Made by a program: the position numbers and the translations under genes | Notes under the pieces: model-generated | The model's database searches: none | Seen by the model: the letters and a program-made list of their open reading frames with translations, nothing else | What the model was told of the DNA's origin: nothing | In this document: one piece after another, positions 9,189-18,445 of the stretch | How the letters are laid out: each line of letters begins with the position of its first letter | Numbering within the stretch: the first letter of the stretch is position 1 | From: Spirochaetota bacterium | GTDB lineage: Bacteria; Spirochaetota; Spirochaetia; Treponematales; UBA12059 | Length of the DNA: 64,000 bases | Assembly (NCBI GenBank): GCA_018262985.1 | Contig: JADFDI010000004.1 | Span: forward strand, 248,001-312,000 | Reading direction: 5' to 3'

Positions 9189-9256
9189 AGCTCCCCGGTT
9201 CGCGGCGCCGTGCTATACTGGCCCCGGCCGGGCGACCGGGACCGGCGGAGGCGAGC

Positions 9257-10255
9257 ATGGAATTCGAACGCGAATACCGCGAGCGTTGCGCGAAGCGCGG
9301 ACTCGACGAGGCCGCCGCCGACGAGGCCGTTCGCGTTGTCGAGGAATTCGGGGCGACGCTCGGCGACGCGGAGAGTTCCCTGGCAGGCGCCACGCCGGCC
9401 GAGGTCGAGCGCGCCATGGCCGAGCGCGTCGCGGCCGGTTGGGGCGCGGCGGAGCTCGTCGCGGTCGCCCGCTGGTACATGGCGGCGGGCCTCGACGCCG
9501 TCTCGATCAGGCTGCTCGCCTATATGCTGCCGATCGGCGTGCTGCCGGACCACGCCAAGCGCCTCGAAACCCTGCACGGCGCGGAAGTCCGGAACCGCGT
9601 CATGGAGCGGGTGACGGTGCCGCCGGAAGGCGCGCCGCCCGAGTCCTACCCGGCGGCGACGGCCGCCTTCGTCAAGGCGCTCGAGGCGGAGCTCGGCCCC
9701 GAAAACGCCCGACGGGTCCTCGCCTGGAACGTCCACGGCATTCCGGCCGCGGCCTGGGCCGAGGAACGCGAGCGCTTCCTGACCGCGCCGTCCATCGCGG
9801 CCTGGCTGGCCGCCTGGCACGACAGGCAGGTCGCCGTACTCCAGCGCCACGCCGACTCGGGCGAGCTCTGGTACGAGCAGCGCATCACGCAGGCTGTAGT
9901 CGACTGGGTGCGCGACAATCCGGAAATCCAGGGCGGCGTCGTCGAGGGAAACAGGATTACCCGGCAAAAGATCCCCTACGACCCGGAACGCTTCCTCAAG
10001 TCGACCGATCCGCTCGAACGGAGGCGGCTCGCCTGCCACTGCCCCCTGGCCGCCTCGAGCATCACGGAAACCGGAGCCGGCGTACCGGCCGCCTGGTGCG
10101 CCTGCTCCGCGGGCTACGACAAGTTCCCCTTCGACGTGGTCTTCGGCGTCGAGACCGAGGCCGTGGTGCTGGAATCGGCGCTCTCGGGCTCGGAGCGCTG
10201 CCGCTTCGCCATAACGATCCCCGAAAGCGTGCTCGCCCTGAAACCCGCGTTTTGA
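9257..10255 (+). CDS. unknown protein with Cys-rich C-terminal domain
   Basis: The 332-residue product has a helical N-terminal two thirds and a compact C-terminal part with clustered cysteines: 'ACHCPLAASS', then 'WCACSAGYDKFPFD' and a final 'ERCRFAITIP'. This arrangement recalls the small-molecule or metal-binding domains of the V4R and L-2-amino-thiazoline-carboxylate hydrolase-like families. I cannot assign one, so the function is open. The start is supported by GGAGG five bases before the ATG, and a TATACT -10 lies 37 bases upstream of the ATG. A strong hairpin cluster follows the stop. There is no signal peptide, so it is probably cytoplasmic. Confidence 0.75.
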   Translation: MEFEREYRERCAKRGLDEAAADEAVRVVEEFGATLGDAESSLAGATPAEVERAMAERVAAGWGAAELVAVARWYMAAGLDAVSIRLLAYMLPIGVLPDHAKRLETLHGAEVRNRVMERVTVPPEGAPPESYPAATAAFVKALEAELGPENARRVLAWNVHGIPAAAWAEERERFLTAPSIAAWLAAWHDRQVAVLQRHADSGELWYEQRITQAVVDWVRDNPEIQGGVVEGNRITRQKIPYDPERFLKSTDPLERRRLACHCPLAASSITETGAGVPAAWCACSAGYDKFPFDVVFGVETEAVVLESALSGSERCRFAITIPESVLALKPAF

Positions 10256-10305
10256 AGCGGGCGCCCGCGGACCGCCGGGGATAAGGGGGACCGGGGGAGA
10301 GAAGG

Positions 10306-10400
10306 CGCGACGTCGCAAGGCGACGTCGCGGCGACGAAGGGTAAAGCCCTTCGTCGATTCCCCGGAGGGCTCGCGCGCTCCCGAAGGAACGCGCGAGCCC
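10306..10400. terminator. cluster of three strong hairpins between convergent genes
   Basis: Three perfect stem-loops lie in a row. The first has an 11-bp stem made from two copies of a 10-bp palindrome (gcgacgtcgc) flanking AAG. The second is a 10-bp stem CGACGAAGGG with loop TAAAG. The third is an 11-bp stem GGGCTCGCGCG followed by TTTCCCC on the plus strand. They sit between a plus gene and the minus-strand pmbA gene and probably act as a bidirectional terminator. Confidence 0.6.
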
Positions 10401-10419
10401 TTTCCCCCCCGGACGATTC

Positions 10420-11775
10420 CTACAGCGTGAAGGTCATACCGTCGATCAGCATGCCCGGGACCAGGCTGCCGCCGAGATTGCGGATCACGTAGCTGCCGGT
10501 CTCGGCCACGAAGGCGCGGCGCGAGCCCACCGCCTCGAGCTTGTCGCCCCAGAGGCGGTAGAGGCTCTCGTCGAAGCGCAGGTCCTTGATCGGCGCGACT
10601 ATCTTCCCGTCCTCCACCCAGACGCAGGCGAAGCGGGTCATGCCGGTGACGCGCGCGGAGTCGAAGTCGGACCAGTTGAGGTAGTGCAGGTTCGAGACGT
10701 AGAGCCCCGTGCCGATCGACTCGAGGACCTTCGCGTCGTCGAAGTCGCCCGAGGCCACGGAGGGCGAGCGTACGCCTTCCCATTCCGGGGCCGCGTTCGA
10801 GACGGCGCCGTACTGCTTCTCCGAGCGCGACGAGACGATGGCGTTGGCGAACGCGCCGCCCTCGACGAGGGGCAGGCGCTCGGGGGCGAGCTCGCCCGAC
10901 TCGTTGAAGCGCGGCTCGGCGCCGAGCGAGAAGTCCTGGGCGAGCGAGAACTTCGGGGAGAGCTTCTTCCGGCCGTCGCGGAGGGCGGTCCAGGCGCTCG
11001 AGCCTTCGCGGTAGGCGCGCTCGGAAAGGCCCATGCGCGAGAAGAATGGCACGAAGGCGTCCACCGCGTCGGGGGCGAGCCAGACGCGGTACTCGCCCGG
11101 GGGAAGGATGCGTTCGGGGCGGTTCAGGGCCTCGAGGCGGGGGAGTTCCGCGGCGAGCCGGCGGCGCCATTCCGCGCCGTCCCATTCGCGTCCCGCGTAG
11201 CAGGACTTCACCGCCTTGCCGTTCGGCAGGTAGGCCGACCAGTCGGCGGCGAAAATTTCCGTGGCGAACCAGTGCCGCGCCCCGGAGCTGGCGGCCGCGC
11301 CGCGGCAGACCGGACCCTGGGCGTGGAGGCCGACGAAGTCGGCGCCCGCGCGACCGATGGCGTCGCCGGGTTCGAGCACTTCCTCGACGAGCCGCGCGCC
11401 GTCAGGCATGCGGCCGGAAAATTCCTCGCGCGAGCTTCCCGTGGCGGCGGGGAGAACCTGGAAGGGATCTTCCGGGAGCCCGGCGGCGAGGCCCCGGAGC
11501 CGCGCGAGCAGGGCGGCGCAGGCCTTGGCGTCCGAGTCCGCGTCGCCCGTAAGGCCGGTACCCGAACCCAGGGTGCGGCCGTTCGCGTAGAAGCGCAGGG
11601 TCAGGTCGGCGCGCTCGACCGAGCCGAGCTGGCGGACCTTGCCGCGGTTGAAGCGGAGGAAGGTCGAATCCTCGCCCTCGAACTCGACGGCCAGGGCCTC
11701 CCCGCCTTTCAAGGCGCCGAAGAGCGCGTCGCAGGCCCGGCCGAACCGGGCTTCCATGTCCTTCTTCGCGCTCAT
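10420..11775 (-). CDS. PmbA/TldE-like subunit of TldD/TldE metalloprotease
   Basis: The 451-residue protein belongs to the TldD/PmbA (U62) family. It lacks the HExxxH zinc motif found in its upstream partner, as expected for the TldE-type subunit, and has family features such as 'FNRGKVRQLGSVERADLTLRF' near the N terminus and 'RNLGGSLVPGMLIDGMTF' at the end. In the well-studied systems TldD and TldE form a heterodimer that degrades unfolded or modified peptides. Its ATG overlaps the stop of the tldD-like gene by 4 bp (ATGA), so the two are coupled. It is cytoplasmic by lack of a signal. Confidence 0.88.
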   Translation of the reverse strand: MSAKKDMEARFGRACDALFGALKGGEALAVEFEGEDSTFLRFNRGKVRQLGSVERADLTLRFYANGRTLGSGTGLTGDADSDAKACAALLARLRGLAAGLPEDPFQVLPAATGSSREEFSGRMPDGARLVEEVLEPGDAIGRAGADFVGLHAQGPVCRGAAASSGARHWFATEIFAADWSAYLPNGKAVKSCYAGREWDGAEWRRRLAAELPRLEALNRPERILPPGEYRVWLAPDAVDAFVPFFSRMGLSERAYREGSSAWTALRDGRKKLSPKFSLAQDFSLGAEPRFNESGELAPERLPLVEGGAFANAIVSSRSEKQYGAVSNAAPEWEGVRSPSVASGDFDDAKVLESIGTGLYVSNLHYLNWSDFDSARVTGMTRFACVWVEDGKIVAPIKDLRFDESLYRLWGDKLEAVGSRRAFVAETGSYVIRNLGGSLVPGMLIDGMTFTL

Positions 11776-13211
11776 GCCTCGCCTCCGAACACCTCGACGT
11801 CCTTGAACGCGCAAACCGGGCTCGCGTGTCCGACGGTGATGAGCTGGTTGGGTTCGCCCTTGCCGCAGTTCGGCGTGCCGTAGACCCGGAAGGTGGACGC
11901 GTCGCCCACCTTGAAGAGGCTCCGCCAGAAGCTCGACGAGACGCCGCGGTAGTTGGGATTGCGGACGGTCGCGCCGAGCTTGCCGTTTTCGATCAGGCGG
12001 CCGTACTCGCAGCCGAACTGGAACTTGTTGCGGTAGTCGTCGATGGACCAGGAACGGTTGGCTTCCATCCAGACGCCCTTCTCCACCGAGCCGATGATTT
12101 CGTCGAGGGAGGAAGCGCCGGGTTCGAGGTTCAGGTTGGCCATGCGGTCGATGGGCGCGCGGAACCAGCCCTGGGCCCTCTGGTTGGCGACGCCGGGCTT
12201 GCCGGAGCGCGCCTGGCTCTCGAGCGAGCCGAGCGCCCGCACGAGGATGCCCTTCTCGATGAGGAGCTCCTTGCGCGCGGGGTTGCCGATGTCGTCGGCG
12301 GCGTACGAGGCGGGTTCGCCATCGACGCCCGGGTCGAACGACACGTTCATGAGGTCCGAGCCGTAGCGCAGGGTGCCGATGTCCTCGAGCTTCACGAAGC
12401 TGGAACCGGCGAAGTTGCGCTCGTCGCCGAGGATGCGGTCGAGCTCGAGCGGATGCCCGACCGATTCGTGGATCTGCAGCATCATCTGGTCGGGCGCCAG
12501 CACCACGTCGCGCGTATCCGAGGGGCACTCGGGGGCGGAGAGGAGCTCGACGGCCTGCTCCGCCGCTCCGACGGCCTCGGCCTTCATGGCCGGGAAGTCG
12601 AGCAGCTCGACGCCGCCCTGCAGGGTGCGGCCGCGGGGACCGTTCAGGGTGCGGCGCTGGGTCAGGGTGCCCTCGCGGGCCACCGCGGTGGCGTTGTACC
12701 CGACGATATGCTTGCGCTGGACGAGCTCGGCGCCGCCCGTGGAGACGAACTCGGTCTCCTCGTCGCGGAGCTCGAAGAGGAAGTCGGAGCGGACGATCTT
12801 CTCCGAGGCGCGCATGGCGCGCGTGGCGTCGATGGCGAAGGCGCAGAGCTCGTCGGCGCCGGGCAGGCGGCCCGGGGCGCGCTTCGTCTCCCAGTTCGCT
12901 ACCGTGGCGGGCCGGACCGAGCGGTCGAAGGCGTGGACGGGCCGGGCGGAACCTACGCGGGCCAGCTCGAGGGCCTTGAGCGCCGCGCGAGCGAGCGCCC
13001 CGGAATCGAGCGAGGCGACGGCGGCGTAGCCGAACTGGCCGCGGTGGAGCACCTCGACCATGCAGCCCTCGTCGACGTAGTCGTAGGCCAGGTCGAAGCG
13101 GCCGTCCTTCGCCTGCACCGCGCGCGCGGAAAGGCGCACGCGCCGCAAGCCGCACCACTCGGCGCCGGGCGGCGCGATCTCTCCCACGAGTTTTTTCAAG
13201 GTTGTGGACAT
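11772..13211 (-). CDS. tldD: TldD-like metalloprotease subunit
   Basis: The 479-residue product is the catalytic member of the TldD/TldE pair. The zinc motif 'HESVGHPLELDR' (HExxxH) is near residue 248, with the downstream 'GVDGEPASYAADDIGNPARKELLIEKG' region typical of the family and a distal cysteine in 'YGTPNCGKGEPNQ'. The start has a strong ribosome site, GGAGGG five bases before the ATG. The partner gene overlaps its stop. It starts 148 bp from the divergent peptidase gene. The function is peptide degradation in the cytoplasm; the specific substrate is unknown. Confidence 0.9.
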   Translation of the reverse strand: MSTTLKKLVGEIAPPGAEWCGLRRVRLSARAVQAKDGRFDLAYDYVDEGCMVEVLHRGQFGYAAVASLDSGALARAALKALELARVGSARPVHAFDRSVRPATVANWETKRAPGRLPGADELCAFAIDATRAMRASEKIVRSDFLFELRDEETEFVSTGGAELVQRKHIVGYNATAVAREGTLTQRRTLNGPRGRTLQGGVELLDFPAMKAEAVGAAEQAVELLSAPECPSDTRDVVLAPDQMMLQIHESVGHPLELDRILGDERNFAGSSFVKLEDIGTLRYGSDLMNVSFDPGVDGEPASYAADDIGNPARKELLIEKGILVRALGSLESQARSGKPGVANQRAQGWFRAPIDRMANLNLEPGASSLDEIIGSVEKGVWMEANRSWSIDDYRNKFQFGCEYGRLIENGKLGATVRNPNYRGVSSSFWRSLFKVGDASTFRVYGTPNCGKGEPNQLITVGHASPVCAFKDVEVFGGEA

Positions 13212-13359
13212 TGATCCCTCCTCGTGCGTGGATAGTAACCGCGGATCAGGCGCGCTGGAAGGAAAAACGTCGGCCCGCCAGGACGCCTCGCCGCCGCGGC
13301 GGATCGGTTCGCCGTCCGGAGCCTCGACGGACGCCCCTCCGCGCTCCATGATTGAGGCC

Positions 13360-14709
13360 ATGAACGGAAAGATCGGACGCGGCCGCCGCGCCGCGCCGGC
13401 CCTGATGACCCTCGTCGCCTCCATCGCCGCGGCCTGCGCCTGCGCGCCTTCCGGGAGGAGCCCGGCGGGAAGGGCCGCGGCGCCCGACGTCGACGGCGCG
13501 ATCGTGCTCGCGCTGGCGACCGAGCTCGCGGGTCCCGCCTATTCGGGGCGCGCCCTCGGTTCGCCCGGCGGCGCCCTGGCGGCGGAACTCCTGGCCGGGC
13601 GCCTCCGCGACGCCGGGTTCGCCGTCGCGTTCAAGGACTTCCCCGAACGGGTGCCGGTCAACTCGGGCGACGCGCTGCTCGAGACGGTGGCGCCCGACGG
13701 CACGACACTGCGCTTCGAGTGGCGGGAGGATTTCCGGGAGATCGCCCGGGGCGGCTACGAGGGCGGCCCGGCGGAAGGACCCCTCTTCCTCGTCTCCGAT
13801 CCGGCGGCGCCTTTCCCGCCCGGTTCCATCCTGCTCGTTCGGGGCCGCCTGTACGATGTGGAGGATGACGCATCCTACGCCGCGCGCGGCGCCGCCGGCC
13901 TCGTCTGCGAGCTGGTCGGGACGGACCCCGCGAGGCGCCCGCTCTGGGCGGGCCAGGCGCCCGGCGAACTCGTCGAGCCGAAGTCCGGCTACGTCAAATT
14001 GGGGGTTTCGGCGGAGGCGTTCGATCGGCTCGCGTCGTCACCGCCGGGCACGAGGCTGCGCATCGAAAGCCCCCTGCGCTTCGTCGACGCCACGGGCCGC
14101 GACGTGGTGGCCGCGCGCGACGGCGACGGCGGGGGGGCCGAACCGCGCCTCGTCGTCTGCGCCCATTACGACCACGTCGGCGCCGATCGGGACGGTTCGT
14201 ACTTCCCGGGCGCGTTGGACAACGCCGCGGGAGCGGCCATGGCGGTCGCCTTGGGAGAAGCCCTGGCCCGGGCGCTTCCCGGAGCGGATCTGGCGGTGGT
14301 ATTGACTGACGGGGAAGAGGTCAACCTGTCGGGATCGACCGCCTTCGCGCGCGCGCCGGACTTTCCCCTCGCGGGAATCGCGGTGCTGAACCTCGACATG
14401 CTGGGATCGAAGGCGGACCTTCCGTTCTCGGTCTACTCGCTCGGCGACCCGGCCGGCTCGAAGCTGGCGCGCTCGTTGGTGGCCGCGCTCGAGGCGGCGG
14501 GCTTCCGCGCCGCGCACGAGGCGCCGGTGCGGAACCTCGACCACACGCCGTTCTCGCTGGCGGGGGCCGGCGCGGCGTCCATCACCGAGTACGACACGGC
14601 GGACTACCACACCAAGCGGGACCTGCCCTCGGGATTATCCGCGGATGAGCTGGATCGGCTCGGCGACGCGCTCGCCGCCTGGGCCCTCGCCGAAATCTCA
14701 GGTCGATGA
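13360..14709 (+). CDS. M28-family metallopeptidase lipoprotein
   Basis: The 449-residue protein has a basic N terminus, a hydrophobic segment and 'IAAAC', a relaxed spirochaete lipobox, so it is probably a lipid-anchored envelope protein. The M28 zinc-aminopeptidase ligands are visible in order: 'CAHYDHVG', 'GALDNAAG', 'LTDGEEVN', 'LNLDMLG' and 'YHTKRD' at the C terminus. A PA-like insert lies between residues ~130 and 240. The ATG at 13360 is preceded by GAGG but very closely; the ATG at 13348 is an alternative. It is transcribed divergently from tldD. An aminopeptidase role in peptide scavenging is the family expectation. Confidence 0.85.
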   Translation: MNGKIGRGRRAAPALMTLVASIAAACACAPSGRSPAGRAAAPDVDGAIVLALATELAGPAYSGRALGSPGGALAAELLAGRLRDAGFAVAFKDFPERVPVNSGDALLETVAPDGTTLRFEWREDFREIARGGYEGGPAEGPLFLVSDPAAPFPPGSILLVRGRLYDVEDDASYAARGAAGLVCELVGTDPARRPLWAGQAPGELVEPKSGYVKLGVSAEAFDRLASSPPGTRLRIESPLRFVDATGRDVVAARDGDGGGAEPRLVVCAHYDHVGADRDGSYFPGALDNAAGAAMAVALGEALARALPGADLAVVLTDGEEVNLSGSTAFARAPDFPLAGIAVLNLDMLGSKADLPFSVYSLGDPAGSKLARSLVAALEAAGFRAAHEAPVRNLDHTPFSLAGAGAASITEYDTADYHTKRDLPSGLSADELDRLGDALAAWALAEISGR

Positions 14710-14765
14710 GGGCGGTCGGACGCCGTTCCCCCTCCTCCGCGGAAGGGGCCGCGTCCGGCGACGTT

Positions 14766-14984
14766 TCAGGCCTCGTCGCCCGCTTCGCCCGATCCGTCGC
14801 CTTCGTCGTCGGACTCCGGGGGAATGACGTTGCCGTCGGCGTCGAGCGGGTTGCCGTCGGCGTCGATCAGGCCGGCCTCGATGGCGGCCTTGCGCTCCTT
14901 CTTGCGCTGGAGCTTCTCTTCCTTCTTCTTCTGCTTCTCGAGTTCCTTGTGGCGTTTGGCGCTTGAGTACTGATTCGGTCTCAC
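14766..14984 (-). CDS. small charged protein, unknown function
   Basis: The 72-residue protein begins with a GTG codon preceded by a strong GAGGAGG site seven bases away. Residues ~5-35 form a strongly basic helix rich in Lys and Glu (KRHKELEKQKKKEEKLQ). The C-terminal half is acidic and contains two 'DADGN' repeats. Similar small 'RPNQYSSAKRxKE' proteins occur in several bacterial phyla without a known role. The bipolar charge suggests nucleic-acid or ribosome contact, but this is inference. It is convergent with the peptidase gene. Confidence 0.75.
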   Translation of the reverse strand: MRPNQYSSAKRHKELEKQKKKEEKLQRKKERKAAIEAGLIDADGNPLDADGNVIPPESDDEGDGSGEAGDEA

Positions 14985-15071
14985 TTCCCCTCCTCGGGCG
15001 CTTCGGTATCCATCAATAATACCGTCAGGCCGGGATTCGGAACACCCGCGACGTCCCGATTCGGGACGAAT

Positions 15072-15716
15072 TCAGGAGAGAAGCGCGGGCAACCGGTACA
15101 CGTCGGACGCCCCGTCCACGAGGATGCCTCCCGCGCCGAGCTCGAGCGGCACGGCCAGGTCCACGTCGTGGCGGTCGCCGATGGAGACGCACTCCGTAAT
15201 GGGCACGGCGAGCAGGCGGGCGGCCAGCTCGAAGGGTTCGCGGGCCGGTTTCGAGCGGAACGTGTCGTCCAGGCCCACCACCGCCTCGAAACGCCCGGCC
15301 ACGCCGAGCGCCGCGAGCCCTTTCAGGGCCACGAGCCGGGGATTGTTGGTGACGGCCGCGAGCCTGAAGCGGGCGGCCAGTGCCGCGAGCGCCGCGTCCA
15401 GCGCGGCGTCGGGCGCCAGCCAGGCGGCGGGCTCGATGAGGCGCTCGCGCCAGGCCACGCTCGTGGCCAGGTCGACGCCGAGCGCGGCCATGGCGTTCCC
15501 GAGGCTGGTGGTCTTTCGCCCCTCGCGTTCGCCGAGCTCCCTCCGGACGCGCTCGACCTCCGCGCGGACCTCGTCGAGCGGCCGGCCGCGGACGCGCGCG
15601 AGCTCCGCCACCAGGACGTCCACCTGGAAGCGGGCGTACGCCGCGTCGTCGTAGAGGGTGCCGTCGATGTCGAAGAGGAGGGCCCGCGGGCGCTCCGGCA
15701 GGAAGAAGACCTTCAC
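15072..15716 (-). CDS. HAD-superfamily hydrolase (nucleotidase/phosphoglycolate phosphatase-like)
   Basis: The 214-residue protein has the HAD motifs in order: 'FDIDGTLY' (motif I, nucleophile Asp near residue 16), 'VTNNP' (motif II), Lys in 'SKPAREPF' (motif III) and 'IGDRHDVDLAVP' (motif IV). The helical cap between motifs I and II is type C1. It starts with GTG, 12 bp after the stop of the PRPP synthase gene, so it is probably cotranscribed with it. That context favours a nucleotidase-like or sugar-phosphate housekeeping role. The exact substrate cannot be read from the sequence. Confidence 0.85.
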   Translation of the reverse strand: MKVFFLPERPRALLFDIDGTLYDDAAYARFQVDVLVAELARVRGRPLDEVRAEVERVRRELGEREGRKTTSLGNAMAALGVDLATSVAWRERLIEPAAWLAPDAALDAALAALAARFRLAAVTNNPRLVALKGLAALGVAGRFEAVVGLDDTFRSKPAREPFELAARLLAVPITECVSIGDRHDVDLAVPLELGAGGILVDGASDVYRLPALLS

Positions 15717-15728
15717 GCTCGCGCGGCT

Positions 15729-17027
15729 TCAGGCCGGCTCGACGGGCAGGTCCTCGGCCTGGATGAGCTCGCCCTGGGCCGAGGCGTTCTTCTGCTGCGA
15801 GCGCCTGATGCGCTTGGCGATCAGGTCGCGGTTGTCGAGCATGGGCGAGAGCGAGCGGTTGTGGTGCAACAGGCTGATGATCTGCGCGAAGAGCGTGGTC
15901 ACGTCGGCCTGGATGTACCATTCCTTCTTGAGCAGGTCGTCGTGGTTGACCGCGTTGGTGCCGATGATACGCGTGAAGCGGCCCTCGCGGAAGGCGGCGT
16001 CGAAATCGTCGATGGCGCTGCCCGAGAAGAAGGGCAGGCTGACGGCGCAGATCACCTGCTTGGCGCCCTGCGCCCGGAGGAACTTCATCGCCTTGAGCAG
16101 GGTGCCGCCCGTGCCGAGCATGTCGTCGGCCATGAAGACGATCTTGCCGTTGACGTCGCCGAGCAGCTTCATGTCGGTGATGTTCGAGTCGTTGGCGCTC
16201 TTCGTCACCTTCGAGTAGTCGCGCTCCTTGTAGAGCAGGGCGAGCGGCTTCTGGAGCGTGCTGGCGTAGAATTTGTTGCGGTCGACGGCGCCCGTGTCCG
16301 GCGAAACCACCACGAGGTCGTCGTCGTTCACGTCGATGATGTCGGCGAGCTTCTGGATGACCTGGTAGCTGGCGTGGAGGTTCTCGAGCCGGGTGCGGTT
16401 GAAGCAGTTCTCGATCTCGCGGCTGTGGATGTCGAGCGTGATGATGCGCGCGACGCCGAGGAACTCCATTATCTGCCCGAAGCGGGCGGCGGTCAGTCCC
16501 TCGCGGCCCTTCTTTTTGTGCTGGCGCGAATAAGGGTAGGTCGGCAGGACGAGGGTGATGCGGCCGGCGCCGGCCTGGGTGGCGGCGTCGACGGCCGAGA
16601 GAAGGGCGAAGATGTGGTCGTTGATCGAGAGGACGCGCTCGTCGCTTCCCCCGTTGAACTTGATCGGCAGGTGGTTCTCGACGTCCTGGACGATGTACAC
16701 GTCCTTGCCGCGCACGGAATCGACGATCTCGGTCTTGATCTCGCCGTTGGCGAACATGGTGAAGCGGGCGTCGATGCGGAAGCGGGGACTGCGGTACTGG
16801 TTGACGTCCCCGGGGATGTAGAGCAGCTCGGACGAGATGTCGAAGTCGAAATTGATCTTCCGGGTCACGAGCTCCCGGGAAATGTGGTAGCGCTCGCCGA
16901 GCACGAGGGACTTCCGGTCGAAGCGGCGGCGATAGATCGACGAGAGCTTGCGGGCAACCGATTCCGCGAACGCTTCGCCGCCGGGGCAAGCCAGGATGCC
17001 GAGCTTGGTCGGGTCAGAGTAGTTCAT
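15729..17027 (-). CDS. prs: ribose-phosphate pyrophosphokinase (PRPP synthase), long form
   Basis: This cytoplasmic enzyme makes PRPP from ribose 5-phosphate and ATP for nucleotide synthesis. The 432-residue length exceeds the usual ~315 and has a long N-terminal extension before 'FANGEIKTEI'. The core motifs are present: 'YPYSRQHKKKGREGLTAA' (flexible loop), 'DIHSREIENCF', 'VVSPDTGAVDRNKFYA' and the PRPP loop 'VFMADDMLGTGGTL'. The start is supported by GAGG six bases before the ATG and by a strong promoter upstream. The HAD phosphatase gene follows by 12 bp. Long-form PRPP synthases are known in spirochaetes; this is my recollection of the family. Confidence 0.88.
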   Translation of the reverse strand: MNYSDPTKLGILACPGGEAFAESVARKLSSIYRRRFDRKSLVLGERYHISRELVTRKINFDFDISSELLYIPGDVNQYRSPRFRIDARFTMFANGEIKTEIVDSVRGKDVYIVQDVENHLPIKFNGGSDERVLSINDHIFALLSAVDAATQAGAGRITLVLPTYPYSRQHKKKGREGLTAARFGQIMEFLGVARIITLDIHSREIENCFNRTRLENLHASYQVIQKLADIIDVNDDDLVVVSPDTGAVDRNKFYASTLQKPLALLYKERDYSKVTKSANDSNITDMKLLGDVNGKIVFMADDMLGTGGTLLKAMKFLRAQGAKQVICAVSLPFFSGSAIDDFDAAFREGRFTRIIGTNAVNHDDLLKKEWYIQADVTTLFAQIISLLHHNRSLSPMLDNRDLIAKRIRRSQQKNASAQGELIQAEDLPVEPA

Positions 17028-17059
17028 CGCGCCTCGTCGCCCTGCAGGAGGATGCGCTG

Positions 17060-17089
17060 AGTCTACGATTTTGGAGATATGCCTGTCAA
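17060..17089 (-). promoter_or_regulatory. sigma-70-like promoter for PRPP synthase gene
   Basis: On the minus strand, a consensus TTGACA is followed after 18 bp by TAGACT. The predicted start of transcription lies about 25 nt before the ATG. Confidence 0.6.
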
Positions 17090-17191
17090 TCGCGGCGATC
17101 CCGTGTATTCCGCGCTTTTCGGCGCTATCTTGTTGGAGCGTGCGCCCCGTCAGGGGGCACGATTTCGGCTCGCCCGAAGGGGAGTTTCGCC

Positions 17192-18445
17192 ATGAAACGC
17201 ATCGTTTTCGCGCTCGCGGCCTTGCTGGCCGCGACGGCAATCGCGCTCGTCGCGCAGGACGCGGACGAAGTACTCGAAAAAGCCCGCCAGGAATACCTGG
17301 ACGCCGCCGGCGGAACCATTCCGGACGACGGAACCGGCAGCGACGGAGGAACGACGGTCATCGTCATCGTCGAAAGTCCCGACCCGGCGGAGTCGCGGGA
17401 AAGCTACCCCGCGGAGCTCGACGCCGGCCGCTGGCCGCTCGTCTTCAACTGGGTGCCCGGCGTCGGCATCCCCTTCGGCTCGGTGGACGCCTCCATGGCC
17501 TTCGGCGCCGTCGGGTCGCTCGTGCGCAGCCTCGAAGGCATCCAGGCCTCCTCCGTCTTCTCGCTGGCCGAGGGGAAGGTCGAAGGCTTCCAGGTTTCGG
17601 GCGTCTTCAATATCGCGGGCGGAACCCTCGAGGGCTTCCAAAGCGCCGGAGTGTTCAACATCGCGGGCGGGAGCGTCGAAGGCTTCCAGGGCTCGGGCGT
17701 CTTCAACATCGCGGAAGGCATCGAAGGCTTCCAGGGCGCGGGCGTCTTCAACATCGCGGGGGAGCTCGAAGGCTTCCAGGGCGCGGGCGTCTTCAACATC
17801 GCCGACAACGTCGAGGGCACGCAGCTCGCCGGCGTGTTCAATGTCGCCGGAAAGGCCGAAGGCTTCATGATCGCCCCGATCAACATCGCCGACAGCCTCG
17901 ATGGCGTCGCGATCGGCCTCGTCAACATCATCGGCGACGGCGTCAACGAGATCGGCTTCGAATACGCCCCCGCGCTGGACATCGCCAGCGCGGTCTGGCG
18001 CAACGGCACGAAGTCGCTCTTCTCGATCGTCCGCCTCAGCGCCCCGGCGGAGAACCTCCCCGAGGCGTGGGACGCGAAGCTCGCCTTGTCCGTCGGACTC
18101 GGCACCCGCCTCGCGCTCGGCCGCGGCTCCTGGATCGACCTCGACCTCTCGGGCGAGCGCGTCGTGGACGACGAGTTCCGGACCGGAGCGGTCGCGGCGC
18201 TCGATTCGGGCGACTGGCTCGCGCTCTGGCGCGCCTTCGCCCCGTATCCGAGCCTGGGACTCGGCGCCGGCGGACGGCTCGGACCCTTCACGACCTGGAT
18301 CGGCGCGCGGGTGGACGTCGAGCTCCCCGGCCTCGTCGCGACGGACGGACGCTGGCAGGATCCCGAGTCGCCGACCTGGACAGGCGAGACGTTCGGACTC
18401 GACTGGATCGCGAGGCCGCGCCTCGTTTTCGGAGTCGCCTTCTAG
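17192..18445 (+). CDS. GVFN-repeat surface protein (LA_2272-like)
   Basis: The 417-residue protein begins with a clear signal peptide (MKRIVFALAALLAATAIALVA). Residues ~105-240 contain about eight tandem ~18-residue repeats with the core 'EGFQGAGVFNIA'. The repeat pattern matches the 'surface repeat' proteins described in Leptospira (LA_2272 type), which is the best family match I can offer. The C-terminal ~150 residues are strand-rich and end in 'RLVFGVAF', as expected of an outer-membrane barrel or its partner. GGGGAG seven bases before the ATG supports the start. Localisation to the outer envelope is inference. Confidence 0.75.
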   Translation: MKRIVFALAALLAATAIALVAQDADEVLEKARQEYLDAAGGTIPDDGTGSDGGTTVIVIVESPDPAESRESYPAELDAGRWPLVFNWVPGVGIPFGSVDASMAFGAVGSLVRSLEGIQASSVFSLAEGKVEGFQVSGVFNIAGGTLEGFQSAGVFNIAGGSVEGFQGSGVFNIAEGIEGFQGAGVFNIAGELEGFQGAGVFNIADNVEGTQLAGVFNVAGKAEGFMIAPINIADSLDGVAIGLVNIIGDGVNEIGFEYAPALDIASAVWRNGTKSLFSIVRLSAPAENLPEAWDAKLALSVGLGTRLALGRGSWIDLDLSGERVVDDEFRTGAVAALDSGDWLALWRAFAPYPSLGLGAGGRLGPFTTWIGARVDVELPGLVATDGRWQDPESPTWTGETFGLDWIARPRLVFGVAF

